Assembly (NCBI RefSeq): GCF_030848805.1
Contig: NC_092360.1
Span: 12,524,001 to 12,588,000 of the forward strand
DNA: 64,000 nucleotides
Direction: 5' to 3'
Source of the DNA: Temnothorax longispinosus
Lineage: Eukaryota; Arthropoda; Insecta; Hymenoptera; Formicidae
The notes beneath the pieces were generated by a model, which did not search any database, was not told where the DNA came from, and was given only the letters and a program-made list of their open reading frames with translations. The position numbers and the translations under genes were made by a program. The number at the start of each line of letters is the position of its first letter. Within the stretch, counting starts at the first letter, position 1. Positions 1 through 12,683 of this stretch are shown piece after piece.

Positions 1-952
1 CCGAAGAAAGAAAGCCTGCCATCTTTAGTTTTTTTCCGATGTAACGGGTGTCGATGCGTCGATTTATAAGGCGCGGACGTTCTCCGCAACTGACGCACAA
101 GGAGCACCATTTGTCTCGGGCTTTATTTTCTTCTACATTCTTCCCCTCCATTTGTCGACTTCTCCCCGTCCTTAGTAACGCGAAAAAACCTCTTACGATT
201 ATAGGTACTTTTTCAATCTGGATCGACGGAGTTAATTTCACTCCTCGCGTGGTAGATCTTTCCACCGCGCCACTCTTTTCCTGCTTTTTTTACGCGCTTT
301 TGTGCCGGACAGTGAAATATCCTATCTGAAACGGAAGTCCTAAGTACATATCTCATAAAGGATTTTCTTAAGCTATTCAAATATGAGACCGCAGGGATCA
401 AGCGATATCGCCGCACGCGAAACGTATTTCGAAATAAAATATTTTATTTTTATTATTTTCCTAATGGAGCACTTCGTCACATTGTTATTTTTTTTCACAT
501 TGTTATTACAAAACCGTAATACAGCACTTATATATGCAACGGTTACTAACTTACTTAGAACTATACTTAAGAACATACAGTTGTAAATATTTATAAATTA
601 TCAACGATAACTGTATAAGTGTCTTTATAATAAAAATATTAAAGTAATAGTTTAGTTTTTATTAAAGGTTGTATTAAAAATGTAAAAAAATGTGAAAAAA
701 TACAAACTTAGATTCTTCTTCAATCTAAAAAGAATTTTAAAAAAGCGTGATAACAATTACAATTACTAAAAAATTGTCCATATAATTATAACTTGTAACA
801 ACCCACTAGGATGTTTTTGACTATTTCTTCTTATTAGGGTTATTTTCTTCGGTAAACAGTTACCAAGAGTTTGTCGTTCAATAATTTCAAATATTAGCTT
901 GCTTTTTTGCTCTTTAGATATATAAGAACTTCGTACTTTCGCTACCTTTTGA

Positions 953-1006
<54 letters not shown>

Positions 1007-4000
1007 ATTTATTTTATTAAACTAAATATATCAACAGATTTCTTTATTTTTTCAATTTCATTCTTATTTTCTGTATTGTGCACCATTTATTTGTACGTAT
1101 TTCTCCCGCAGCAATGTTTAATTTAAATGCTCTACGAGTAACAAAATCCTGATGAATGATTTTGTTAGATGCATTAGCCTTTACATGCCTACAATGAATG
1201 TACCGCGCGGATTCTGCAACGTGCTTCCGTCAAACGTTATTTATTCGCCACTGCAGGACTGCGTTTCGACCATGGACTGACTCTTCCGTGCAAATTGACA
1301 GTTTCGACCGATAGTTCGGAATAGTTGCATCCGTGCGAGACCGCCAAACGAATGCCGGCACTATTGCTGCGTGCTTCTCCAGAAATGCACTTCCGACACG
1401 TCCGTCCGATTAATCCGACAATTTCGGAATCCGATAGAAATAGTTATCCAAGAGTTAGCATGTGCTTGAAACTTGGCAAAGGCATAAAAGAAAGAGACAG
1501 CGCATTTCTCCACCTCTTTAACTAGTTAAGGCGATTATAGGGAAATACGTGATAAAATCTATCTCGAAATCAAAATAACGAAGTCGGTGTTGTTGACGAA
1601 GTGAGAAAACGTCGAGTATTAAATAGGTATATCGAATACTGGAAATTAAAATTCACAACGGCAACCACAATTCTGATTGAATACGCGTAAAGTAACATGA
1701 TTCGTAAAGTAAAATTATTGATTATAATCGAGTAACAATAGCAGTACAGCGCGACGAAGATCCAACAATTCATATGCTAGTCAACATACTTTGTTCACGA
1801 TTGATTTTATTAATAACGAATACGAATACATATTTATTATGTGTATTCATCCGATATATTAATAAAAAGGCAGGCGAATATTTTAAACGAAAGGCGTGTC
1901 TCGTATAAATTTGCTTTGGACGCTTATTTCCAATTTCGATGCAAACCGGTTTGACTCGTATATCGCCGGTTGTGCTTCATAAAAATACAATTTAATTTGA
2001 TTGCTATACGGAGCACACACACATGCGACACATGTATTTTTTTTTTTTTTTAACATGGCTACATTTTTGCGAAACGCAATACTTATACCACTCCTCCCGA
2101 CCTTGTCTAAAAGGAAACAAAAATAGAGAAATGTATCAAGGCATCTCGCGTAGCGCGATCGTAAGCAGCGATCGTTAGATCCCCCGTATCAATTATCGTG
2201 CATTGCCGTGCGCTAGGTAAAGTCAACATCCATAAATTTACGCGTGGCAAAAAGCGATCGCGCGGACGATTTTGCGGCCGCCGGCCGAGTGGACGCTCCG
2301 TGCTATTACGAGGGGCTTAATTAGAAACCAGGAACACGGTTTCTACCTGCGGAGTAACAAGTGCTAGCGCCGTATTTCCGGCGGCGGACTCAATTACACC
2401 GGCTTACACCTTTATTTAGTACGTGTAAGTCGTGCCGGCTCGCTTCGAACCGACGCTAATCGTCGGTTTGTTCAAACTAATCTCCTAGTCTAACGGTGAT
2501 TCTATCGATAAACGAACACTGAATATGAAATGTCACATTACAAAAGTTACATAGTTTTCACGGAACGTGTTTTATAAAGTAAACGTCTTTTAATAATCAT
2601 GTATTGCACGTTAAGGTGACATTATTCTCTTACAAGATTACGCTTTAGTTTTTACAAAATGTTCGTGATTTTTCAAGTTACAATAAATTCCTGAAAGTAA
2701 CGTAGTAAGTCAGAAAACCAATATTATACTCTATGATTCAAAAAAGATAATTCGTAGAATGAATTTCAGAAATTGTCTTTTTAATAATAACCTGAAAAAT
2801 ATAAATTATAGTTTGTAAAATTTAACATCTAGAATATGAAGATAAAAACGCGTTAAAAATTGACATTCTATTATAATAAAAATAAAAAATTAACACTACA
2901 GAATATGTGTGTATATATATAGATAAAAGAGCAAAAAATATTTATACTATAAAAATTGTATTATCAAATTAACCGTACGGTAGAACGGTGTATATAATAA
3001 AAATATATTATTAAAATATACTAGAAATATGATATTTAGTATTTTAATTAGAAATTAAATATATATATAACATTAAATTTAAATAATTTGGCGATATATT
3101 AAATCAACATATAATTTTATGTAGTAACTTTGTTAAACTTTATATTAATAGGCGGAATTCGGTGATAATCGTCTAACGAAAGATCGTCAGCGAATTTCCT
3201 ATATCACCAGAATACCTTAGCTTACCCTATTTGTCCGATGCTGTGTTTCGCTGGTCGAACAGAACTGGCCGGGGATTCGGGATAATTCGATTTTGCCATT
3301 CGTGCGATTCGTCGCGTGTGTAACTCACATGTACGCAAACGCATAATCGCACGCGATTAGAATCGAAAGGATGATCGTGGTAAAGCGCGACGGTCGAAGG
3401 GTAGGTAGTTGCTACGCTCCGCTAGCTGCACCTGTGGAGCGCGGCAACGAAATGCACTGGAGAATGAAATGAGGAAATATCGGACTGTCGTGTCGTTTGG
3501 AAATCCCGCATATACCGTCGGTAAATTTAATTAGACAGATAAAACGAGAATTGCGCATCCAGCTTACAATTAGAGCTTTTGGCAATACGACATGCTGCAG
3601 AGTCGCAACAACAAAATGGCCGGTTCCATCGTACTTCTGTCCTTTACAAATAATTAACCAAAAACACATCGTTTTCTTATTAAACGGTGTTTTAAATATT
3701 GATTGAAGAATTTACTGCAAGTAGAGTTTAACTTTAAAATCAAAGAAAATTAAAAGGTCATAAAAGAGCATTACCTACTTTGAAAACAATTATTGATTTT
3801 AGCGTCCATCAAAATCAGATTACATAAGTAATTATTAAAGCCAGTGTCTTTGTTGGGAATTAAAATGAATTTGTTTTATTCGATATCATTTATCAATATC
3901 GCCAATTCACAAATTTGTCAACACTAGGAAATAATATTGAATAAAAATACGTATATATATAGTTTCAATATTATGTATACTGGATAACAGTTTTTCCTGC

Positions 4001-4157
4001 AGAAAGAAAACAAGATATTTTTATCGGAAGTTCAACACATATTTCAAATCTATTTTTGTCTTTTTCCGTTCAGCTATAGTTATTTTTCCGTAATACTCAA
4101 TTTTATTAATCGACAATGCATATTGAAACGTATTGCAATTGATTTATTAACATTGTG
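1..4157. other. Non-coding stretch, AT-rich with one CpG-rich block
   Basis: No supported gene. The sequence is AT-rich except for about 2127-2470, where CpG dinucleotides are dense and a perfect hairpin sits at 2448-2468 (arms AACCGACG and CGTCGGTT, 5-nt loop). A run of 15 T lies at 2037-2051. A looser hairpin at 3157-3213 has arms ATTCGGTGATA and TATCACCAGAAT. Open frames here are under about 95 codons, overlap each other and often begin at non-ATG codons, so I treat them as chance. Confidence 0.7.
957..1001. repeat. (CT)n microsatellite
   Basis: A perfect CT dinucleotide run of about 22 units, preceded by AAATT and followed by CAATTTATTT. It is one of several long CT/GA tracts in the window. 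Confidence 0.98.
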
Positions 4158-4357
4158 CATTAAATAAAGTTTTACATGATAAAAAATAAAATCGAGAATA
4201 ATGTTATGACACTTTTAAATTGCATATAGAAATACATTATTACGCCAAAATTTCAAACATTAAATAAAGTTTTACATGATAAAAAATAAAATCGAGAATA
4301 ATGTAATGACACTTTTAAATTGCATATAGAAATACATTATTACGCCAAAATTTCAAA
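4158..4357. repeat. 100-bp tandem duplication, two copies
   Basis: Copy 1 is 4158-4257 and copy 2 is 4258-4357. Each begins CATTAAATAAAGTTTTACAT and ends in TTTCAAA. By eye the copies differ at one base (T at 4205, A at 4305), so the duplication is young or kept alike by conversion. The unit is AT-rich and encodes nothing apparent. Confidence 0.95.
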
Positions 4358-4372
4358 CGTTAAAGCTTGTTA

Positions 4373-4404
4373 AGCACTTACCTGCTAAACACTTACCTGC
4401 TTTT
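4373..4404 (-). repeat. Short tandem repeat carrying two perfect splice-donor sequences on the minus strand
   Basis: On the plus strand CACTTACCTGCT occurs twice about 15 bp apart. Read on the minus strand each copy is AGCAG followed by GTAAGTG, which matches the CAG/GTAAGT consensus completely. No pyrimidine tract precedes them on the minus strand, so they look like donors and not recursive sites. Whether any transcript uses them is unknown. They begin about 15 bp after the 100-bp tandem duplication. Confidence 0.5.
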
Positions 4405-7400
4405 AGCAAGTCTCGTTTGAGCCTAAAAAATATAATTTTTCGCCTATTTTATATAGTGTTATCCATATACATATCTATATACTTTATATTTGCAGTAATA
4501 ATTTTATAATTAGTTATAGGTTCTGTTTTATTTATTATTGAATAATAATTTTGTTTTATCGTTGACTTTAATTTTTGCATTATATTTGTAAATCGATCAA
4601 TATTTTATCTCAAATTGTTTTATAAAAAAGCAGAATTTTTTAAAATCACATGCGTTAAGTATATCTGTTATTTTTGTTTTAAATACAGAGATTAAAAAAT
4701 AATCCAAGTTAATCTGTTGTAATTTAAAAAACTCGTCACAATTATGAAATTAAATTAATATGAGCATTTTGCACACGTGTAAAATAAATGCTACATATAG
4801 ATAATCACATACATGTAATAATCGCATTCGAGATAAATTATGGTTTTACAAATTTTAGGGAGGAAACGGCGTATAAAATTTTTAGCATATTTCTCCAAAT
4901 AAACAGATTTCTCTTGCTTTCTTTAAAATTTAGTTTCCAATATGTGTTGCTCTTTGGAAACAAACGATCCAATTGTATTTCATGGGAAAAAAAGGAAAGA
5001 TTGAAAAATGTTGCTTGTTGTAATGGCAGAACAGCATTTTCCTGATCGAACAGCGATCACGCTCGTAAAACAACAAGCGGAGAATGCCCCTCCTTTCGTT
5101 AGGAGAAGCACAAAACGAGAACGCCAAATCCTCGATAAATATCGGACCGAATGGCATACCTAATACCGCCGCGTCAGCGAAGTGCGGTATAAACGGTCGT
5201 TCCATTAGCGGGACTCTTTTTAATTGGCCACGATTAGAGCTCTCTCTCTCTCTCTCACTCTCTCTTGTTTGTATCGTCGTTATTCGCGCAAACGCGACCA
5301 AAAAACCGGATTGTTCGTATTCGGGAAGCGATCACCGGCTTGATACTCGTGGTCAATACGATTTTATGCGAGTATTTTTCGTGCACGCTCGTTAAATTTA
5401 TGTATTCTTTCTAGATTAATGCTTATTTGTTACACACACAAAGCGTGGTTTTTATAAATCTAAAAAAGAGGAAAAAGCCAATAATTTGAAAAATTCAAAA
5501 GTTCGTAGTTTGGCAAGCTTCGTGTTATAAAAATAAATTAGAAATCTGGATAGACATTTAAGCACACGTTTAAACATTCTGCCGAGTACGTAAACTAATT
5601 AGTACGTAATGAATTCTTTTCATGCTTAATATGATTAATAGGCATGTTACACAGCTCACACATTATTATTTCAAATTAAATAGGATTTTTTTATTGCTCT
5701 GTATGAATAAAATCTTTTTGTTACATTCAATACATAAATAAATTATTGTACTTTATGTAAAATAATAACGCGTTTCTCGGTTATTGTTATCATTGTCGCG
5801 CAATGTCGTTACGCGAACAACGTTCACGAACGCAGAATGTTAAAAATGTTTAAATATTTTTCATCATCATTTCATGAGAACAATCTCGCACGCATTCAGC
5901 ACGCGAAGTCGTCAGAGATTTAGACTCTCCGGTTCGTCGATCCCTATGTGATATATATACATATATATATAGACATGAATTTATTAAGTGGCTTAGCGTG
6001 CATATCGAGTTCCCGCGAAATTCGCCACAGACGGTGTTTTCACGATGGACTTGAGCGATACTAATCGGAAAGTCAACTTTGCGTTAATTAAAACCAAAAT
6101 TTCAAAACATTCGATTTAACATGGAATGTCTTCGTCTTTAGTTTTATTTGTAAAGCCTAAGAAATGATTACAATTATATGCTTCTAAGACATTCTTTTAT
6201 TTTCTAATTAATTATTTATTTGCAGTAAGTGATTTTACACTATTTTAGAAAAATACTTACAGGAGCAATTTATAATAAAGCAAATGATTAAATAATTTTT
6301 TTAATAAAGTTAGTATTATATAGCTATAGACTATAATCTAAAAAATCTCTACATTTAATCTATTTGCTAATTCTCGTGATTTTGAAAATATCTCCAGCCG
6401 TCTAGCCGACACAGCCTCTAGCAAGGCACCAGAGCTTCGTTATGGTTGACCGATCTTCAATATCGTACATATAGTACCGCCAACACGCCATTACGGAAGT
6501 TTCACATCGCATTTAATTAAACGGCACTAATAACGTAGACAATTCTAAGCAGAAGTTACCATGCATAGAAAGATTGCAATTTTTTCTATATATTTAAATC
6601 TAGCAGTCAGTATGAAGAATTATAAAATTATAACACTATACAACTGTATGCGGGAATATTTTGGAATTAAAAAGAGAATACACATTATATGTTGTTCCTT
6701 ATAAAATTCAGAATAACAAATTTGTTGAAAAAAAAAACAATTTTTTTAATGTTTCAAATTTTATTTAACTTTTTGTTTAGTTAAAATTATATTGAAACAG
6801 AAGACTTTTAATTATTTAAGCGTGTAATATTTTATTTCTTATTTTTGTTTATGAAGATTAATTCACAAATAGCGAATTAATAAAAATTAACTCTAAATTT
6901 TACAAAGAATATTTACTATTCGTTTATTTCGATCCTTAATGCATGCTTAATATAAAAGATAAAATACTTTTTATGAAACATTAGAAAATTTTAAATATGC
7001 AAGTACTGCAAAGCAGGATATTACTAACAATAAAACATATGAATTTAATAACAATTGAACAGTATGATAGTCAATACGTCATTTTTATGATAGGCGGCTT
7101 TCGCATGACAATTTGTTTTAAATTTAAAAAATTCGATTACGTCAGTAGCATCAAGTGTCAAAGATAGCTCGATTTAATTGTAAAGCTGATTTTATCTCTC
7201 CATATCGAATGAAAAAATTGTCAATCTTTTCTTTTTTGAAGTATCAATTCGACACAATGAATAATATACAGGATATTACGTTCGATCGATGTCTAGCAGC
7301 TCTCTATATTTTATGCAATTTATACTTGGTTCCTTCTTAGCCAGAATTTAACAGGGAGCTTAATGAGCGAGATTACCATAACTATAATGTTAAAGTTGTT

Positions 7401-7532
7401 GCCACTAAAGTTGAAGGATTTTAGCGAACCAAGCTTGAAAAGTACCAATAAGTAACAGAATAGTGTTATCAAAGCTATTCACATAGAACTTTATCTTAAA
7501 AGAAGTTTTAAAATGTAGAATTTTTTATTACT

Positions 7533-7535
<3 letters not shown>
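4405..7535. other. Non-coding AT-rich stretch
   Basis: No supported gene. A CT-rich run interrupted by one A lies at 5240-5265. The overlapping plus and minus frames at 4930-5395 share one GC-richer patch and include the CT run, so they are not convincing. The rest is AT-rich, with AG ends such as TTATTTATTTGCAG near 6222 that resemble splice acceptors but have no coding sequence after them. Confidence 0.65.

Positions 7536-7580
<45 letters not shown>
7536..7580. repeat. (AT)n microsatellite
   Basis: A perfect AT dinucleotide run of about 45 bp, ending at CACATTTCTC. Confidence 0.97.
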
Positions 7581-7585
<5 letters not shown>

Positions 7586-8082
7586 TTCTCGTCGAGAGAG
7601 TAAAAGGTTTTAGAACTCCAAGTTACGAAATAAGTTTCCCAAAGAGATATTCTTTTGAAGCTCTCTCAAGTCTCGCTACTGGTCGCACCCTATCTTCTGC
7701 GTGCGCAATAAGAAGTAAAATATAAACATCATTGAACCGCAATCTAAATTATCGAGAGAATAGTCACTAATAGGATAATATAATAGGACTAGGTCTCTTC
7801 TGTTTTTTTTCCATTTTACCTGTTCTTTGTACATTTCTCTCTACTCTGCCTCTTCTTCTTTTCAAGACATGAATGTAAACATGTTTTATTTCAAGTAAAG
7901 TAATGTATTATTTTAAAAATATACAGCTAGAAAATAGTGAATTTGTTATCTGTTATATTAAAATAAAGGTATCCGTATATACAGAAACTATAGCTATATA
8001 TAATTATACAGCTAAAATTTTTCCCAACATCAAAAATGGGCTTTTAAAAGTTAAATTATTTATATGATTCACGAATACTGTT

Positions 8083-8156
8083 ACTAATGAATACGCTTTT
8101 TGTGTGTTTTAGGTAAGTTTGCTGTGAAAATCCATTTTCCGGAGCCCGTAATTCAG
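8083..8156 (+). other. Candidate recursive splice site or 44-nt microexon
   Basis: Seen: CTAAT at 8084-8088, then a T-rich tract (GCTTTTTGTGTGTTTT), AG at 8111-8112, and immediately GTAAGT at 8113-8118. The AG/GTAAGT junction after a branch motif and pyrimidine tract is the form of a zero-nucleotide recursive splice site, as known from long Drosophila introns. Alternatively, 8113-8156 could be a 44-nt exon ending at CAG/GTGATT. With one base from an upstream exon it would read G-KFAVKIHFPEPVIQ with no stop and end in phase 0. I do not recognise that peptide. The two readings are compatible, because recursive sites can be followed by a second donor. No other AG/GTAAGT junction was found on the plus strand. 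Confidence 0.4.
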
Positions 8157-9066
8157 GTGATTATCTTATAAGACAAATTATAATTTCTCTAACAAACGTC
8201 GCGAAGACACGAAACGAGAATGGCTGCGTGTACGAAATACAATTCGAGGCACGTAAGAGGAAACACATCAAAGTACAATCTCGATCGTTTCGCGGCGAGA
8301 TCGAGACTTTGAATTTCGGCGACGTGACCGTGCGGAATTTCTAAACGTAACTATTAAATAAATAAAACCGCTACGAGGTTTCCGGTTTCCTCGTTAAGTT
8401 TTGATCAAAAGAAGAATAAAGAAACGCGCGACAAACGCGTATCCTACGACACGTATACATAAGGAATGCGATAAATCGTTGAAATGCGCCCCGAAATCAC
8501 GTTTATAGCCACGTTTCACGGAATTCGAATTAACTATTAGAATGATCAATCGTAACCGCCGATCGTAAACGTCGTAGAGTTAATTGGAAGTTTCTCTTGG
8601 TATAAACTTTGTGAAGATTAACGGACGGAAAACTCCGAAATTCGAATCACGTAAAAATGGAGTATTTCCTCAGCAGTCGACTAGTGCAATTTTCGAAACG
8701 ATGCTACTACGAGCTTTCGAAATTAAAGCGTTTACCATGCTAATTGGGCTCCGTTATACGTATCGAGCTCATTTCCTTACAACTGAAATGTTCTAATAAA
8801 TGTTTAAATAAATGTTCTTTTGAATAAAGCCATGATTGAGGCAAATTGCTATTTCGTGAACTTTGATATACTATGTATCTTTATAAATTTAACATTTATA
8901 TATTCTTACAACATGGATATTACAAGAAATTGATCTAATTGGAACTCAAAATTAATAATTTTAAATTTTTGGTATTTTTATTTATTTGAACCGATATATT
9001 AATTAAGAGCTACACTAATTTCAATTTTAGATCGAAATAAACGCATTTGTTAAATGTTTTGTTAAA

Positions 9067-9231
9067 ATGAATACTCATTATATGCTTTTCATTTCTGCAG
9101 CTGTAATTTTTAATATTAAATGGCTAACTAAGCTTAAGGATTATCCTTTATCCAAGGAAAAGAAGTATGTAAATTTCCGAAGAAACGAGCTTCTGCTGGG
9201 CGTGTACAGTTTTCTTGGAAAACTCGTATAA
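9067..9231 (+). CDS. Short open frame, 54 residues, no recognised family
   Basis: An ATG at 9067 opens a frame to TAA at 9229-9231; the frame is open from an upstream stop near 9031. The first 20 residues are hydrophobic (MNTHYMLFISAAVIFNIKWL), resembling a signal peptide or membrane segment. They are followed by a lysine-rich, then leucine-rich part ending LLLGVYSFLGKLV. The sequence is not low-complexity. A good splice-acceptor-like site (CTTTTCATTTCTGCAG, AG at 9099-9100) lies inside the frame, so the 3' part could instead be an exon start. Such a length is expected by chance many times in 64 kb, and I recognise no homolog. Confidence 0.1.
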   Translation: MNTHYMLFISAAVIFNIKWLTKLKDYPLSKEKKYVNFRRNELLLGVYSFLGKLV

Positions 9232-12200
9232 TCGTAACGTCGCGGCACAACATGGAAAGAGGAAAAAAAATGGGGGCTCTAGATAAATGTTACTCTAGGA
9301 GCCGCAGAGTGCGTTATTAAAGCTCGCGACGAACGAACGCGATTAAAGCGCGATTTTTTCCTTGGCGTTCGCTAAGTTATTCCAACTCTATATTCGTCGT
9401 GTCGAGCCTTCCGACGCGTTTTGATATTCTGACGGCGATACAGTCCGTTCTAGTTGTGTGATTTATGGCCGCCAGTTCCTTAATTTACGTCCCTCCGCGA
9501 TAAGCAAACATCGCCCATTGGCCGAATCGGCGTGTATATCCACGGTGCACATGCACGCGCGACAGAATAATTGGAGATAAAAAAAATCCCCTCTGTGACT
9601 TCTCAGGGATCTTGCCCTCCGTATCTTCCAAAAGCTTGACATGTTAAAGGCATAAATGTAGCATGACGTTGAATTGTGGTTGCGTGATTTGAGAGTAAAA
9701 GCAACTGCGCGATAACGAGAAATTCGAATGTCATTCAAATAAGACTAGACCTTGATATGACTATAATGTAAACAATCTTTTCAAAATTATATATCTTTCT
9801 CTCTTTCTCAAAAGCTTTTTAAACGTTAAGAAATGTGCAAACAGATAATGAAAATATATTTTTTATTTAATTTTAAGCAAGTTTTATAATAAAATAATTT
9901 CAAAGTCAGATACCAAGATATTTAATGTTGAATATTTGTTAAATGTTCTTTAATGTTGAACATTTGATATGTAATCTTCTCTCGGCATTTCCGTCGAGAA
10001 AAAAATCGGCCCTATATAAGTTGATACAAGAATCCATGACTCCAAGATAAAAAATCGTTTTATTATGCCTTGGGATTCTATACAATATAAATCACGACCA
10101 CTATAATCCTAATTAACGAGTGCTACAGCTATAGTGCGGACACTTTCGGACTTTGAGCGGAAAGAACTAACAATGCGAATCAGTTTCGTCGTGCAACGCG
10201 ACAAGCGCTATAATTCATCGCGATACGCGCTCGCTTCTCGAACGTAACACGCGCTGCAGGCCAACGACGAGCGATAAGGATGCATAATTAATCGCCATCG
10301 CGTAAAATTCGCGTTACACGCGAGGCATATTGAAATTAGGGGAATTAACGAGAATTAACGCCGACCTGACGACGACGTTATAGCGGGTGGCCTGCACACG
10401 CGTGGCCCACTAAAAAAAAACTTAGACGCATCGAGCCGACGATAATTGCACAGCCATTATCGTAAGCGCGAAACGCGAATAAATTAGACGCCTTCGGCGA
10501 CTCATCGGAGCCGCTCGATAAGTGAGGCTGCACGGCGATTCACTCGACTGCGTTGCGAGCTGAAGAGTGTGAGTCGACAGAATCTAAGCGACGTTGCTTG
10601 ATCCTTAACCGGATTATTTAAAAGTCAAGTGTTCGCGATCTAACACCTTGACTGGTCCGTGATAAATCTATTCACGATGACTTATAGAATTGCCAAAGAA
10701 CTTTTGTTCGATCCTTATCGAGAATAATTAAAATATCAACCGACTTCTCGAGCAACTTATTACAGCGTCATAAATTTAGCGTTACATAGAATACTTATCA
10801 AACCTGATGGAGAAGGATTAATTACTAATTCGGTACGACTCCTCCTTCTCTATGAAAGAGACTAGCAAATGTACAATTATCGATGTTACTGTATTATGTC
10901 TTAATTTATTCCATATGAGGGAATATATTGTAAGAGTTTCATTCCCAATAGACATAATTTCTTTTTCTCACACAATTAAAAAATTTGCCGCTTAAAACAG
11001 CTCATAATATATTTCTAATATAGAAAATTATAAAACTATAAATAAATAAACATTAAATAATTTTAGATGTCTATCAGCTGCAGGTTGAAAAGGTAGCAGA
11101 TCTTTTTACAGGATGTAAAATGTACAATTAGAAATTCTAAATACTCGGTAGATAATTGGTTGTTGAATTCGAAAAAGGTTGTTATCGTTGGTGCTCGTCG
11201 TTGTCGACGATTTTCGCGATGAGAGATTTACTGCTTTTGCACGACGATTGCATTCAACAAGAGCGTGTTACATTCAGATCGCGCGCGCAGCAGCTCCGAG
11301 GAATAAATTGAGGAAGTTCTCCTATCACACACACACATATATACCGCATTTTGAAATACCGCGCTTATCGTGTACGCGTGTTTCTGAAGATCTTTTTGCG
11401 TTCGCCTATAGCTCGATATATGCGCAAACGTCCGTTTAACGCTGCACATTTTGGCGGAAATAATTTCTGCATTCAACGATCTCTCTTCCCTCGCTTGCGC
11501 GGAAATGTGGCGTCGAAAACGCGGCGAACAATGCCGAAGGGATTCTCTCTCTTTTTTTTTTAATGCACTCGTAGATAGTACAAAACGTAATTTTCACATC
11601 GACACATTTACGTCGATATTGCTCAGAATTATGTGAAAGTCATTTGTATCTGTAAAATTCTTCTGTTAATTGTGGATGTGCGATTTTTCATTAATTTCGC
11701 TGTAAAAATTCTATAATTTCTTATATTTGACAAATATTAAATATGCGAAAATTTATGAAATATGAATTAAATAACTGGAATCTTTATGAGATCACAGATA
11801 TGTCAAAAATTTTTTTAATTTAATATTTAATTTATTTTACGTTTAATGTAATTCAGTGTTAGAGAAAAGTACCACAGGGCTATAAATTATTTTATCTTTC
11901 ATGAATCATGTCACCTCTTGGAATAAAATGAAATTTTTTTAGTTTACTTATTGAACGATTCTCTCTACGCGTGTGAATCGTTGTGCTCAATTAAAATGTG
12001 CACTTTCGTAGGCAAGAATCTCCTATAATCGTTACGTGATTATTGTTGCGGTATATTCACGGTTAATTAATCACTACGAAGAAATTGTTCATTATTTTTG
12101 GCGGCAATTGAAATCTCTGCGTTTCCCGAAACACCGCGCACACAAGTCGTATCACTATAGTTTCGTGTGCGTTTAATAGCGAATGCAGTCGCAATGTACT

Positions 12201-12543
12201 CCAATGCGAACTAAATTGAGAAACTTCTTGCATTAGGTATAACACAAGCCGTGTACGAGAATCTTGGTGTTTGAGGGAAAGATCAAGCGGTGCGCGAGTG
12301 TCTCGCAATCATAATCGATTTGAGCGTACCTATATACCAACCACCGTATAGTCGAGTGCATGCAATTAAGGACCACGGATTGAACGAAATCAGGACTTTC
12401 CAAGAATCAAAAGCTCTAGCTCAAACGTAATAGTCGATTTCGAGGGGAGCATATAAGCAGTAGAGTAATCGAGAAATACGTAAGTGGAACGTAGAATATT
12501 GAATGCACTAAGAAATAAAAATTCCTTTACTCATACATTCATT
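9232..12543. other. Non-coding stretch with CpG-rich block
   Basis: No supported gene. About 10140-10560 is CpG-rich and contains homeodomain-type AT cores. A small hairpin lies near 10808-10850 (GGAGAAGGA and TCCTTCTCT). The overlapping frames around 11180-11640 share one GC-richer patch read in several phases and are not convincing. Confidence 0.6.
10240..10500. promoter_or_regulatory. Possible developmental enhancer-like cluster
   Basis: A GATAAG (10273-10278) is followed directly by TGCATAATTAAT (10281-10292), a POU/homeodomain-type core. GAATTAACG occurs twice in close succession near 10340-10360. The block is CpG-rich against an AT-rich surround. Motif clusters of this kind are common by chance, so the call is inference and would need conservation in related insects. 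Confidence 0.15.
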
Positions 12544-12681
12544 GGGTAAACTCGGATAAGATGGCCATAGAGGAAAGATGGCGAACCCGTGTTCATTCAA
12601 TATTTTATGGCAAGTTAGATTGAAAGAACATAGGTTGACCATACATCTTTCCTCTATGGCCATCTTACCCCGAGTTTACCC
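12544..12681. mobile_element. 138-bp foldback (hairpin) MITE-like element
   Basis: The two ends are inverted repeats of about 37 bp: GGGTAAACTCGG at the left and CCGAGTTTACCC at the right. The arms continue through AAGATGGCCATAGAGGAAAG and its complement. They differ only near position 13 of the arm, where the left has A and the right has GG in that orientation. The spacer of about 64 bp is not repeated. No protein is encoded, so it would be non-autonomous. The right end abuts the TA that begins the neighbouring MITE copy. No clear target duplication surrounds this element alone, and no second copy was found in the window. Confidence 0.8.
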
Positions 12682-12683
12682 TA

